Below, in pieces: positions 11,717 to 23,685 of a stretch of 64,000 nt of DNA. The translations under genes and the position numbers were made by a program. Each line of letters starts with the position of its first letter. Position 1 is the first letter of the stretch. Under the pieces are notes generated by a model, which saw nothing but the letters and a program-made list of their open reading frames with translations, was not told the DNA's origin and made no database searches. Origin of the DNA: Turbatrix aceti (Eukaryota > Nematoda > Chromadorea > Rhabditida > Panagrolaimidae); contig OZ017768.1 in NCBI GenBank assembly GCA_963969345.1, positions 744,001 through 808,000 on the forward strand, read 5' to 3'.

Positions 11717-13159
11717 TCATTTTTTGGTCTCTTTTGGTTTTGATTTTTTCGCCCTTCTGACGACTCTTTTGCTGTTGCGTCGTTTCTGAAAAATGAAAGG
11801 TAATTATTTGGGCACTTTTTTTTGGGTAGGTTACCTCCTTGAGTGTCGGGGGTTCGTCGAGTTCAGAAATGGGCTTGAACTTTTTCTGGCCTGGGGGAAC
11901 GTAGGTCGGCGCCTGGGCTGTGAACTTGCTTCTCAGGCGGAAGCTGTCGTCCACGAGGCCACTGCGATTCTTGAATCTCTGGAGCGCTTTCATCGCGAGC
12001 TTCCGATCCCGTTCGTGGTCGCGTTCAAGCGGTTTCTTCGTTGATCTGTCCAGGTCGTTGTCGTTTTTCTCGCGGACATCCCTCGTCGACTGAAGGGACA
12101 CGTTGGGCGATGTAGGCGATAGATAATACGACGGTTTTTTCGGGGCTTTTTGTGAGCCGGTCATCGAGGGTTGGCCTAAAAATGAAAAAAAAAGGTAAAA
12201 TATTTTTCCCTCCATTTATTAAAAATTGATGTGCTTAGAGAAAAGATATTTATATTTTTATAAAAATTATCAAAAAAATCGTATCGAAAACGTAACAAAA
12301 AACTTATCGATTAACCGTAAAAATTTTTACTCCGGTTTTTTACGGTCGTTTGATTATTTTTTTGTAAGGTTTTTGGGTTACTTCTCGACACGATTTTTTT
12401 TGCCAACAATTTTTATATGCAGTCATTTGGACCATTTTTTTTGTGATGGCTACCGTACTCTCTACTTTCGTGTCAGGATTTTAGCAATTTTTTTACGAAA
12501 ACCATTTTTTTCGACTTACCTGTCTGTACTATCGCCATCGATGACGCTTTTTGCTGCATAACTTTCGGCTTGACGATTTTCTCCTCGGGTCCAACACTTT
12601 TTTCAACTTTTGGAGCGACATAAACTGGGGCTGGAGCCTTATACTCGGGGGTAACCGCCGGTTTTGTGGCTTCCCTGAGCGGGGGTTCTGCAGGCCTTTT
12701 CACCGGGATGTCCCCAAGTGGACGTTCTCCAGAAAAAATCTCTCGTTCATTCACCGGCTTATCTTTCGGTGGAGGCAGAGCGTAGTACGAATTGACACAT
12801 TTTTTGACTTCCGTCGCTGTCGTCATGAAGTACACCGATTTTTCTTGATTTTGCTCGGACAGAGAGTTATCGCTGCCCGTACTGCTGTTATGGTCATCCG
12901 GAGATGGCGCGGACAACTTATTCGGGCCAGGTGGGGTGTTTTTCCGGGCATCGACGCCGGAAGATTCACGGGTAATAGACTTGTCGGACGTCGTCGTCGA
13001 AGATGATGCATCGTCGTCAGACGAGCCATACCGCGAAGAGGGGGAAAAACTAGAGAAATTATTCTTCTTGGTTCTCACATGGAATAGACAAAAAAGGGTG
13101 ATCGTAAACGGCAACGTCGCGAGGACAAAAAACTCCAAAATGCATGTGACGATGATCAT
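11717..13159 (-). CDS. Predicted single-pass membrane protein, unknown function
   Basis: I do not recognise the family. Three exons on the minus strand, 13159-12520, 12175-11835 and 11785-11717, join in frame with GT-AG introns (343 and 49 nt) to about 349 residues. The first ATG in the frame gives [18 protein letters not shown], a strongly hydrophobic N-terminal segment (residues 1-27) that would be a membrane anchor or signal sequence. The rest is soluble and of low complexity: a Ser/Thr/Asp-rich stretch, a proline-rich segment with repeated PVYVAP/PTYVPP motifs, and a very basic tail ending [10 protein letters not shown]. The frame stays open upstream of the ATG without another ATG, so an upstream exon remains possible. 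It converges on the U1A-like gene with 28 bp between stops. Confidence 0.6.
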
Positions 13160-13746
13160 GGACGTGATCGAGAAGGTAGAAAGCAAGCTGTGCCATGCAT
13201 TGGGTGGGCCATGCGGCGGTGGATAAAAGCATCGCTAAAGCAAGTGAGGGGAAATCTGCATTTTTTCAATGCCAATCAAATTTGATCGTAACCGGGGATT
13301 TATATTTTTTTTTGTGTGAATTCGTGCAATTCGCTGTTTGTTTTCTTTGTAGATATGTATCTTGACTGGAACTGATGCTGATTCATGACATAACATCGGT
13401 GCCAGTGCCAGTTTAATTTTTTAAGCTTCATTTTTCTAATTCTTGAGCATTCACAATATTTTCTCAAAATTGCAGCACTGTAACGTTTTTATAATTGAGG
13501 CTACATTTAAATTGCTCAAAATTTGTGTCAAGAAAAAAATTCTAAATTACATAGTATCGAATTTTTTGTACAGTAATTTTTTTCTTATTTAGACTTTTTG
13601 GACGTTCTGGTGCGTTTTTTTATTAGAAATAAAAATTTTTTACGTCAATAATATTTTGCGTTTGTGATAGGTGTGTGACATTTTGTGATGCATGTGTGAC
13701 TTTCGTGTAATACGATTCGGCGATCACACACTTATACGTCACAAAT
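13160..13746. other. Intergenic, no gene seen
   Basis: AT-rich sequence between the unknown membrane protein gene and the reductase exon fragment. No splice-linked frame, RNA gene or repeat recognised. Confidence 0.5.
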
Positions 13747-13995
13747 TTATTTTTTCATCTTTCCGCGTTCAGGTAAATAACCAACATCCGACAGATGACG
13801 GAAACATGCTTTGTTCATAGGCTTTGGTCCGCAGAAAAAAACTGCCGTGCCCGGTGCAGGTGAGGGAAGATGCTTGGTGATCATTGTCCTATCGACGAAT
13901 CCCGTCGACTGATCCCAGCCTTCAGGAGGTAGGTCAAGCGTGTAATGTACGCTGAAACGTCCTGGATGCCTTGAAGCAAGGGAATCTAGTTTTGT
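13747..13995 (-). pseudogene. Inverted partial copy of cytochrome b5 reductase last exon
   Basis: Read on the minus strand this matches the last exon of the reductase gene at 15473-15808 very closely: it encodes the same run from LDSLASRHPGRFSVHYTLD through FFCGPKPMNKACFRHLSD. It has a few substitutions and a different end (ERGKMKK then stop at 13747). Similarity starts abruptly at about 13995, inside the exon, and no matching FAD-domain exon lies upstream on the minus strand. The fragment holds only about 80 codons of the NAD-binding half, so it cannot make a reductase. The frame is uninterrupted, so the duplication is recent or is used as an alternative exon. It lies in inverted orientation about 1.5 kb from its source. 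Confidence 0.8.
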
Positions 13996-14893
13996 GCAAT
14001 TCTTGTTGTTGTTTTTCTCGGTTAAACCCAGCTAACAGACGAAGAACGGTATTCACCTGTTAGCTTACCTACTGAGTTGCGCGTGCAGCATGCGAGGATC
14101 CAACAAGTAGGAAGCACGGCTAATAAAACTCACGCGACTCAACTTTTGCACCTTTTTAAATCGGAAGGTGTTAATCCAGCGTACGTGGCACATTTTGATA
14201 TCCAAAAATCACACAATTGAGCACCAGAAATCCATACATCGGGATTGTCAGCGATTTTACCTCACATGCAGCTTTGGGCGGAGCTGGCTCACAAAGTTCA
14301 GCAGCACTTGGCGTCACTCGTGCTCCGCAGCCAGTGAGGATATAAAAACAGGCGATTTGCCACACAAAAGCTTTTGAATGTATGCTCGTTTCGACTGCCC
14401 GCACTCGCATAAGGGGGGGAAAACTCGACTCTCAGAGTCTGACTCTGACTCTGAGAGTCAGAATCAGAGTCGAGAGTCGATTTCTACAAAATAACTCTTT
14501 GACTGTTCGGAGTCCACTCTTTGATGAATTTTTTATGAAAAAAATACATTTTTATAGCTATGTTTGGTGCCAAATTTTTGATTTTGTAAAATAAAAAGTC
14601 GTTAAAGATGAAATCACGCAGTTTTCTTTAAATATGAAAGCACGCAGTTTTTAGGCGTTTATTGATGCATTTTCGTCGAACCTATTTTGACTCGGAGTCA
14701 AAGTCGATTTTTGAGGCAAATTCAAAACTACACGACACGACGTAGCTCCGTGTCGTGCGTGCGTGTAAAGTACACGATTTGCAACACCTTGCCCTCGATA
14801 GCTTCCGCGCGTCTTTCTCTCCCGTTGTGCTCCTTTAGTGCTCCTTATGCGAGTGTTGGACAACATTTTTTCTGTCTTTGAACTCCGGGCAAC
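13996..14893. other. Intergenic upstream of the reductase, with GACTC-rich patch
   Basis: No gene recognised. A short stretch at about 14428-14480 is built from repeated and mirrored gactc/gagtc words and can fold on itself; the same words recur near 14690-14710. The rest is AT-rich and should contain the reductase promoter. Confidence 0.5.
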
Positions 14894-15808
14894 ATGCCTA
14901 CGACTACAATCTTCCCAACCACCGTTAGTCGGCATTTTTTTCATCCCACAAAATTCACCCGGTTTGTTTTCAGCATCCCGTGACTCTCATCGATTCCCAC
15001 AAAAAATATCCCCTTCGGCTTATTGAAAAACGAATTCTCAATCATGATACCAGAATTTACCGCTTTGCTCTGCCATCGGAAAACCACGTTCTCGGTGTTC
15101 CGGTGGGGCAGCACGTTCGACTGAGTGCGAGCATCCGCGGAAAACGCGTGATGCGAAAATACACTCCGGTATCTCTCGAGTCGACTGTCGGGTACGTGGA
15201 CCTGCTCATAAAAGTCTACTTCCCCAGCCAGGTGTTCCTAAAAGGCGGAAAAATGACCCGGTACATCGATTCCCTCAAAATTGGTGACACCATTGACTTC
15301 CGTGGTCCAAAAGGTCGCTATACATACCTCGGCAACGGAAGTTTTTCCATCAAACGTAAAACCCGGAATTTCCAGCACATCGGAATGATCGCTGGGGGTT
15401 CAGGGATCGCACCTTTGTTTCAGGTAAAAAAATCAAAACATGTTTCCCTTAAATTCATTTAAATTTTTTTAGATCCTTCAACATGTTTTGGCCAATAAAA
15501 ACGATCCTACGACGATTACCCTAATTTTTGCGAACAAAACAGCCGAAGACATAGTTCTCCGCAACGAGCTCGATTCCCTCGCTGCAGGCCATCCAGGACG
15601 TTTCAGCGTACACTACACGCTCGACCTACCTCCTGAAGGCTGGGATCAGTCGACGGGATTCGTCGATAGGACAATGATCACCATACACCTTCCCATACCT
15701 TCACCGGGCACGGCAGTTTTCTTCTGCGGACCAAAGCCTATGAACAAAGCATGTTTCCGCAATCTGTCGGATGCCGGTCATTCTTCCGAAAGAATTTATA
15801 AATATTGA
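14894..15808 (+). CDS. NADH-cytochrome b5 reductase
   Basis: This flavoenzyme passes electrons from NADH through FAD to cytochrome b5, serving lipid desaturation and related reactions. Exons 14894-14923, 14974-15423 and 15473-15808 join in frame to 271 residues, near the 275 of the soluble catalytic form in mammals. The FAD-binding motif R-x-Y-T-x-x-S is RKYTPVS (residues 71-77). GGKMTRYIDSLKIGD and the Gly-rich GMIAGGSGIAP follow (the family usually has GGTGITP). The NAD-binding signature CGPKPM is at 245-250. Introns of 50 and 49 nt end in tttcag and ttttag. The first exon is small (MPTTTIFPTT) and supplies no hydrophobic anchor, so either the enzyme is soluble or a longer N-terminal exon lies upstream. 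The first exon is the least certain part. An inverted copy of the last exon lies upstream at 13747-13995. Confidence 0.9.
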
Positions 15809-16388
15809 AAAGTCTAATTGTTTTCCTGATCTATTGATTAGGAAAATAAATTACAGTACAAAAAAATAAAAAAAATCGCAAAAAAGATAAAAAAATTCGG
15901 CACCGGTTTTGAGCTCTGCTAAATGTAATCTAAATTATAAAAACGATACAATGTTGACATCAAACAAATAGGACACAAAATACGTTCAAATTAGCACGAA
16001 ACTAAAATGTATTGAAACGATAGCATAGAAATTCGCCACCCCTGCTAAAGGCACTCTCCTGCCAATGCGATTCGACCGGTATCAAAAATGTCTGCAAAAA
16101 CACGCGGATAACATGCAAAAAGTCATAAAACAGAACAAAATTATCCAAAATCTTCGAGAAAGCAAAGATAAACAGTCAAAAAAACGTATCTCGACGCGAA
16201 CAGAGTTAAGGTGAAATACGCAGTTATAACTGCGCGCACATTGTGTCTTTTTGATCCATTTTTTCTTGCACGCATGCATGCAAAGAGCGCCTTTCTCCTG
16301 TATTTTGTTGAGATTTCTGACTATCTACCGTCTTTTTCACTGATATTTATCCGATTTTGTATCACGTCTGGTATACAAGGCTTCTGTC
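15809..16388. other. Intergenic, no gene seen
   Basis: AT-rich spacer between the reductase stop and the start of the pseudokinase gene. The reductase polyadenylation site probably lies just after the aataaa at about 15844. Nothing else recognised. Confidence 0.5.
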
Positions 16389-18958
16389 ATGCTGCTGTCA
16401 CAGGATGACCTCATCCTAGGCCGGTTCATGCCCATCGGCGATCGCCTGGGTGGCACTTACGCTACATACATCGCACGAGATGTAAGTTTCTTTTGTTTTT
16501 TTGTGCCAGTGTCATTGGTTGCAAAAAAAACGAAAAAAAACCTGTTTGGTATTTTTTTCAGTGCTCGAACAATCAAGCTCCCGAGCTCTGCGTTATCCGG
16601 CTGATTCCTGCCTCCAAGTGCATCGACACCAAAGATAACCTTAGGACATTGTTCAACAAGCTTCGCAAGGTCAAAGGTAATTTTTTTGATGAGTATACAA
16701 AAAAATGGGGTGAAAAAAGCTGGGGAGATGCTCAAAATTATTATTTGTGAAGTTTTTCAACATTTTTTTTGTCAATTTGTTTGTTGGCCCTAAAATCATT
16801 CTGGAAGTTACTTTTTGAGTACTAGTTTACTTTTTTATTATTTCAATAGATTTTTCATTGATTCATGGAGTTCAGCGGCTGAAACTATGGGTTGGCCTAA
16901 AATTCATGATTTTTTTCTGGAATTTTATAACAAAAAAACTTTGACCTAAAGTTTTTTTTGTGAAATGACGGTTATTCTTAGTTAGCCTAAAAGCAAGCTC
17001 TCTGTCGTTCATATAAATATATTTTGCCTGGTTTCATTGTTGTTTTTTGTCAATTAACCATTTTTTAGGCCACTCGCTCAATAATGTAATCTAACATAAA
17101 TGTCGCCTACTTTTCATCCGGGTTACCTAAAAATTCATTTTTTTGCCTTTTTCATTTCTTTTGTTCATTGCAGACTTGCTTTCGGTCAAGTTTCACCTTC
17201 CCAACGTTCTGCTGACCCAGCAGGTAATCGTCAGGTGCATGGAGCACCAGCTCATCGTCACTCCGATGTATTTTTTCAACTTTTACGATTTCACCGTTGG
17301 AATTCGTCCCTCTAGACCCCTGGTTACGACTTTTGCGAAGAATCTTCTCAGTGCGATCCGCAAGCTGCACGAAATGGTGGGTTTTTGGATTTTGTTTATT
17401 TTTTGACCGTTTTACCGTCTTTTTTTTCAGAAATATGTTCACGGCTCGGTGAAGCCTCGCTTCATCGGCTTTCCCTCTCCTTCGTTTGCAGACTGCATCG
17501 TCAGCTTCACTCCGACGGAATCCCACATCTGGCCGCTGCACATGATCGAGACGCGTGACCTCAACTACCCTGTCTTCGACGACGATGACCGAAAGGACCA
17601 CCCCGCGTCGTATCAACAAGATATGGAATCCGTGTGTTACCTGTTGGCTTTTGCCATTTACGGTGAACTGCCTGACTGCTGCCGGACCGAGAAATTTGAT
17701 TTCGACGACTTTTGCAACACCCTTCCGCCGCTCGTACCCAGATTCAGACGCTTTTGCCGGATTGTGGATACCGCAATTTTCTGTCCTATGGTATTTGACA
17801 CGCTTTTCGAGGTTTGTAGATATTTTTTATTATATTTTTTTTATTTTGTTTAATTTTTTTAGCTCCTGGACGACATGGCAACCGATCGTCCGTCGGATTT
17901 TCCGATTTATCAGACCCGGGAATGCGTGCCGAGTCCGAGTCTCACGGATTCTGCGTACTCGAGCTCTCCGGACTGCAACGAATCCGTCAATTCGGCTTCC
18001 GAGTCGGATTCGAGCTACGAATATTCTCCGGATCGGGATGTGCCGACCTACGTCCCGGATCTACACATTTCAAATGGCCTGGAAGCGGCCTATCTGCGTT
18101 CTGCCCGCTTTTTCCGTGCCTACATGTTCTGGGACAATGACCAGCTCCACAGCCTGGAAAAAAAGCACTTTGGCGGCGACAGCGTCATCGAGCACGCGCT
18201 TACCTGCCTTCACGACGCGGATTACGATTTTTCAATCGCTCTTTTATATTTCATGTCATTGAATGTCAAAAACAGTGCCCAGCTGTCTCTGGAGAGCCTG
18301 AATCGGGCCATCAATCTGAAGATCCACAAGCAGGACCTCAAGCCGATCGCTTCGCATGGATCTTTCCGGGTTGGTTTTATTTTTTGGACTTTTTTTCAAG
18401 TTTTGAACTTTTTTTCTTTCAGACTCCTTTGGAACCCCAGAAGTTGAAGGAGCCGATGGACGAGCAGCAACTTCAATGGCGACTCCACGTTTCTGCCATG
18501 TGGTTATCGAGGCTCTCGGACGAGGATCAAGGCGAGAAGCGGAAATCAAGAAAACCGGCGCGAAAACCCGTTCATAGTCAACAATGCGCTTTCTGCGAAA
18601 ATCACACCTACGTCACCACTTACGAGAACGTGTTCAACATCGCCTGTCTACTCTGTGGCAATTTTCTGGATTGGGCGCTGGTTGTGCTGAAGCAAGAGTC
18701 CTCGAAGTGCCCTCTGCCGAGATTTCTGGGATTTGATGCTCGTGGTGCTGCGGTAAGTCTTTTCAAGAAAATATTTTGTAAAATTTTTGAAAAAGAATTT
18801 TTATGATTTTTTTACCACTGAAAATTTTTATATGTAATATACATTTTTGAAAGTGTGAGTTTTTATGATTTTTTCAGGAGTTCCACAGCCTGTACTTGCC
18901 CGGCGACGAACCATTACCTGGTCTGCGAAGACGAAGCAAATCGCTCTCTCGGCTTTGA
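16389..18958 (+). CDS. CK1-like pseudokinase joined to an ELM2-like region and CxxC zinc finger
   Basis: Seven exons (16389-16481, 16562-16676, 17174-17376, 17431-17811, 17863-18369, 18423-18752, 18878-18958) join in frame to 569 residues; all introns are GT-AG. Residues 10-264 follow the casein-kinase-1 fold: LGRFMPIGDRLGG at the glycine loop, and YQQDMESVCYLLAFAIYGELP matching the CK1 helix that reads RRDDLESLGYVL. The catalytic residues are lost. The VAIK lysine is Arg44 (CVIRLIP), HRD is HGS (141-143) and there is no DFG, so it should be a pseudokinase. Residues about 300-410, with VPTYVPDL and EHALTCLHDADYDFSIAL, resemble the C-terminal part of ELM2 domains of MTA/EGL-27-type corepressors; this is my reading, not certain. 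A Cys pair at 488/491 and another at 508/511 (C-x2-C-x16-C-x2-C) look like a GATA-type finger, as in MTA proteins. A basic tail RRRSKSLSRL follows. The intron phases and unbroken frame argue for one gene. Confidence 0.75.
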
Positions 18959-19728
18959 AGGATCAAAACTTGGCATCCCCAACTTATGCTCACCTTTCCA
19001 CTCATCGATTCGATTTTCTTTGTAATCTTTGAGGTTGGTTGTTTTCCATGTTTAGAATTTCTCACCTTTTTCTGTTTGTCTGTATTTTTTGTTAATGCTC
19101 TTACCACTTTTGTTTTTTATTTGAATTTTCATTACGCTTTTTTGTCATTCAACGCTTTTTGCACCCTTGTTCTGTTTTGTTGTTAGGTATTTACACGGTA
19201 ACAATTCCTTTTCTGGTTATGACTTTTTCCTGACGGACTCTGGCTTTTGCCTTCGCGGAATGACTTAGCACGCGAGTAACAACACTAATGCGTATTAGCT
19301 GTCGTCGTGGCTACCTTATTTCACTCTAAATTACACTTACATTCGAAGAATTGGAATTCCTTGTGACTTGTTAGGTTAAAACACAAATATTCTTAACGAA
19401 CGGTAAAAGTTTGATGCCGTGGTTTTCAAGATCTCAAAATATAATTTTTTTTCATGACATTTAAAAAAAAGAAATTTGCAAGTGTGTTTACTTTTTTTTC
19501 AGTTTGTGCCTAAATTATTGTATTTAATTCTGTCATAATGACTTGAATTTGAAAATTCTTTTTTTCTGCATAAGAGGAAAGTTTATGGTAAATAAAACCT
19601 GTACAACGATAGAAAAAAACCATGACAATGCCTTCAAAAAAATTAGACGTTTCAATTTACAGTATCCAGCAAATACATGAAATGATAAGATTCGGGATTC
19701 GTACTAAATTTATTTGTAGCGAAGTTAC
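18959..19728. other. Intergenic between convergent genes
   Basis: 3' flanks of the pseudokinase gene (plus) and the DZIP1-like gene (minus). AT-rich; no gene, repeat or RNA gene recognised. Confidence 0.5.
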
Positions 19729-22700
19729 TCAGGCTTTCCAAGTAACGGACGGCGAGCCGAGAGCACTGATGCCCTGGTGATGCTTCATCGGAGGCGTCGA
19801 CGGAGAAGGCCCGTTCGAAGACGCATTGTTGTTGTTGATCGAGTTGCCCGAAGCACTGATCAGGGGCGTCGATCCCCGGTGCTTGCGCTGGATGTGGTCG
19901 GCGAGGAATGTGCTATGCAGGAAGATTTTGGAACACTCGTCGCACTGAAATATTTATGTATTTATGTTTGTACATAAATAGGCTGGCTTGGTTAGTGGGA
20001 AACGATAAAACTGTCAAAGCACAGAAATTGTCAACTTTTTTTCAAGTCTAGGCTACTTTCTTCGAACTTGGAAACCCCCAACACGGGCTTTGATGCCTAT
20101 TTTCATCGACTAAATAAATATGTGCGAACGCGCGAGGGCGAAAACGTTCGTTCAGTACACAACTTTTTTTACTTCCGTGTTCCAATGCAGAATTCATTTC
20201 AAGGTATGTCTTGCACCCAAAACGCAATTATTCACTGAATGAAAAAAAACTAAAAAAAATGGTGTTCATGTAAGAGATCGTGCTGCACTTTTCTTCCGCT
20301 TCACAGAAAATTTTTTTGCAGTTGTATAAAAAAATCCCTTTCATTAAAAAATCCTTCCTGGCTGTAAGCCAGCCTTGGCAGCGACGAGAAAAATTTCATG
20401 ACACTTTTACACTGGTTCATGACACTAATTACTTCCGTGATTGTTTTTCCTGTCAGTTTTGCCTGCCAGAGGGGGAGTAAATAAGTAAGTAATTTTTTTC
20501 TTCTTTTCTGCTGGGTCTAAAAACAGTAACCCAGCTGGCTACCAAGAAATAGCGGCAACGGCAAAAAAAAGCAGCGCAAAAGATTGAACTCGGGTTCTTG
20601 GAGCTTGCTTTCTTGCTTCTCTGAATTAATGCTGCTTCTCGGTATACTACGCGATGGCAAAAAAATTCTGTTCACACGCTAGCCTGCGCTTCGTTCGCGC
20701 CATAAATTATTTTCTTATAGCACTTGATAAATGTTGTGTTAAAAAATGTATTTGTGTAAAAAAACTCAGGGGACATAATGCAACTGACTACCCAGAATAA
20801 AGAATGACAGCGCAGCGTGCATTGCTTGCCAATGAGCACCAAAGTTCCGGTTTTGATGGATGCAAAGAACAAACGGATCATAAATCGAGTTTTGACAGTT
20901 TTAAAAATAGTTCGAAATAAAAAAAATAAAAAAATAATTTGCAATCCAAATAAAAACGTGTATTGAACAATTTTTTTTTAATTTTTCATTTTTTAACACT
21001 AATTTGAAATCGTAAATTTTATATAATTCCAAATATTCTATTTTTTCCAAAATCTGATTTTTAAAATCCTTTCCTACAAATAAATAAGCACCTGTGCCAA
21101 AAATATGTGTTTTTCTTATTATACTTTGCCCTCGCAGAATCTATTTTTATTTATTTATTTCACCATTACTCAGTGGTTAGTTATCATTAGACCAGATGTT
21201 AGGAGGCACAAATGACGTCCACAGAATCTATTTATGATCACTTTTTCAAGCCGATTATTACTTTCCCAGGTGTCATTGCGCGGTATAATGAGGAACCTTT
21301 CTAACTCACATTTCTCAGCATACAAAAAAAGTATCGTATCCCAAAGATCCCAAGAAATTCAAGTCAAAAACAAAAGTTGTGTACGTGATTATTTGCAATT
21401 AAAAAAAAAGACGAGAGCATACGAAAATGGCTTCCATGGCTTCGTGGAAGACTAACGTACCGTAACCGACTGACTTGACTCGTGATTATTGCGCGTAACC
21501 CCCTTCAGTCTGGAGATATGACTCATGTTGGTTCTCAGAACTCATTGAGGTTCAAAAAAAGTACCAACCTTAAACAAGTCTCTGGCAGTCACCCTTTGGG
21601 TGTGCATGAGACTTTTTCGGAAGGATGCTGTCGTCCTCGTTGCCCTCTTCACCTTCTCTCGTTCGACTTCGAGTTCTTTGACCAAAGTTTGTTGGCTTTG
21701 CTGAAAAATGAAAAAAAAAAAATTGAGAAGTGATAAAACCGGGCTCTTGGGGGACATGAAAGCAAGGGTTTGGCAGGAAAATAATTAAATTAGTCTCTCC
21801 TTAACGAGAAACTGGCCAACTGACAGCCAGGGGGATTAAATAGTAAATTTGGGTGCGAAACATACCAGTATGTACCTAATTTGGAGTTGGGATATGCGAA
21901 AGAGCTTTGTTACTCGGGCTTCGGTCCATTCGTCATCTATTTTATCGAATTTGGACAGAACAATGGTCGGCAGCGTTCGTTGAAGCACGTCGAAGGACCC
22001 GATGCCTTGCTCGAGGAGGGGGATGCTGATCTCGTCTGGAAAAAAAACGAATTTGTTGAAATAAAAAATTTTAAAAACGATTTTTTAGGATCCGTGCACA
22101 GTTTCGATTTCTATGGAGGTAAAAAGTATATAAAAACGGTATTCTATGGCTTCTGGAACAAAATCCTTGATTCTAGGAAAAAATTCTAAAAGCAAAATAA
22201 ATTATTTAAAAATTTAATCCCCGTGACGTAATATGGAATGCTTCAAATCCGCTTTGCAGAAAATGCCGGATTTGGAAGGCACCTGATCAGTGATGTCAAG
22301 TTTGAAATTTTTTTCTAATTTTTTGAAAAAGAACGGTTTGGACAGTTTTGGTTCCAATTAGACACCGGTCTGCTAGGATTTTTTCTTCGACATTTTTTTC
22401 TTGATGAAGCCGACGCCAAAAAAAACTAAATATTTGACATTTACCAAACAGACACAGACATCATTTCTTGGTATCATAGTGCCCGTTCTTCGTCAATGAC
22501 AGTAACTAATTTACTCCAATATGCCAACTTTTAATCTCGTAGTCTCTAAAATAACAAAAACAGCTGCTGCCTGTCTGCTTTGCGGTGGTGTGCTTTCCAA
22601 GTAAGTGATGCTATTCAGGGAAAATTGAAATTATGATTTTTGAAAGCTTAAAATCAGTGGAATTTGTTTGCAGAACAAATTCCATTTTTTGATCGGAATG

Positions 22701-23685
22701 ACATCATGAGTGACTTTTTTTTGGCTTTTTCTTGTCTGGGGATTGAGCCAAGTCGGTAGTACCCATTTGGATGAAAATTAGGTTTTGACCCTTTTTCGAC
22801 GAATAATGCGATAAGTCCTCCTGGCAGCCAGACCAGACGACTTTTACTCTCTCCGTGTCATTCAATTTGTTGAAATGAGTTTTTTTAACAACTCAGAGAC
22901 GTAATGTAATTTAGTAAGGGGAAATACATAAAAACGGACTTAATTGTACAATTGTACCTGTACTTTTGTGTTTGAGGGAGATTTGCTTTCTTAAATTTGA
23001 ATTCTAATTTTTTAGTCGACTTTAAAAAAATTTGTTCAACCTCTCAATTTATCGTTCAAAGGTTTTCTCTCAGTTATTGATAGCCCAAGCATGCTCAATC
23101 ACTTCCCAAGGGCTGCTTTACGATACATGTTCTTCGGTGGCGCTCATCTCCCCCCCCCCCTAATTTACTCACTCGGCGCAAAAGCGAACACCAGACGAAT
23201 GAAAATGGCACTCACGCATGCGGAAACGCTCCCTTTTGGTTGATTCTTATAATAATAAATTTTATCAGTTGACTGTTTATTTTCACAATCAACATCACCT
23301 CTACGACCGGTCAAGCATTGGTGCGTGCAACATGTGTGAAAACGAGGACATGAACTGTTTTAAATTTTTTTTTTGAATTTTGATCAGTCACCGGAAAGAA
23401 GCCGAATCCTTGTAAAAAGTCGCAAAAAAACAAAAATTTGCTACCAATCTGGAAAGTTCCAAGTTTCAAAAAATACCGTAACATGATCATAATTTTTACA
23501 TTCCTTAAGGAAACATTACAAGTTCGAATAAGAGGCAAAAACTGACCAATTAACGCCCAATCAGGCTTGATTTCATTGATGCCATCGGTCGATCCATTTG
23601 ACGGCATGACAATTGACTTGGTCGATGAAATCGTCGGTGTTAGGGGTTGCTTGATGTCTGGCGATACGCCGGGACTCGCGGACAT
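19729..23685 (-). CDS. DZIP1/Iguana-like C2H2 zinc-finger protein (short form)
   Basis: DZIP1 proteins act at the basal body in cilium formation and Hedgehog signalling in other animals. Four minus-strand exons, 23685-23547, 22035-21866, 21700-21569 and 19944-19729, join in frame to 218 residues. After an N-terminal stretch comes [16 protein letters not shown] followed by [16 protein letters not shown], matching the DZIP1 segment that reads LFRLAQLIIEYLLHSQ and the coiled coil after it. The fourth exon opens with one C2H2 finger, [22 protein letters not shown], where DZIP1 also has its single finger. The tail is Ser/Asn/Pro-rich. DZIP1 proteins are usually much longer (over 400 residues) with further coiled coils, so this form is short. 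Introns 1 and 3 are about 1.5 and 1.6 kb; intron 3 holds a small LINE insertion at 21147-21221. The family call rests on the junction of exons 2-3 and the finger. Confidence 0.7.
21147..21221 (-). mobile_element. 5'-truncated LINE fragment with target-site duplication
   Basis: About 75 bp match the 3' end of the LINE seen at 25533-26175, including the (TTTA)n start on the plus strand, which is the TAAA tail on the element strand. The 12-bp direct repeat cagaatctattt flanks it (21135-21146 and 21222-21233), the mark of target-primed reverse transcription. It sits in intron 3 of the DZIP1-like gene. Confidence 0.85.
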
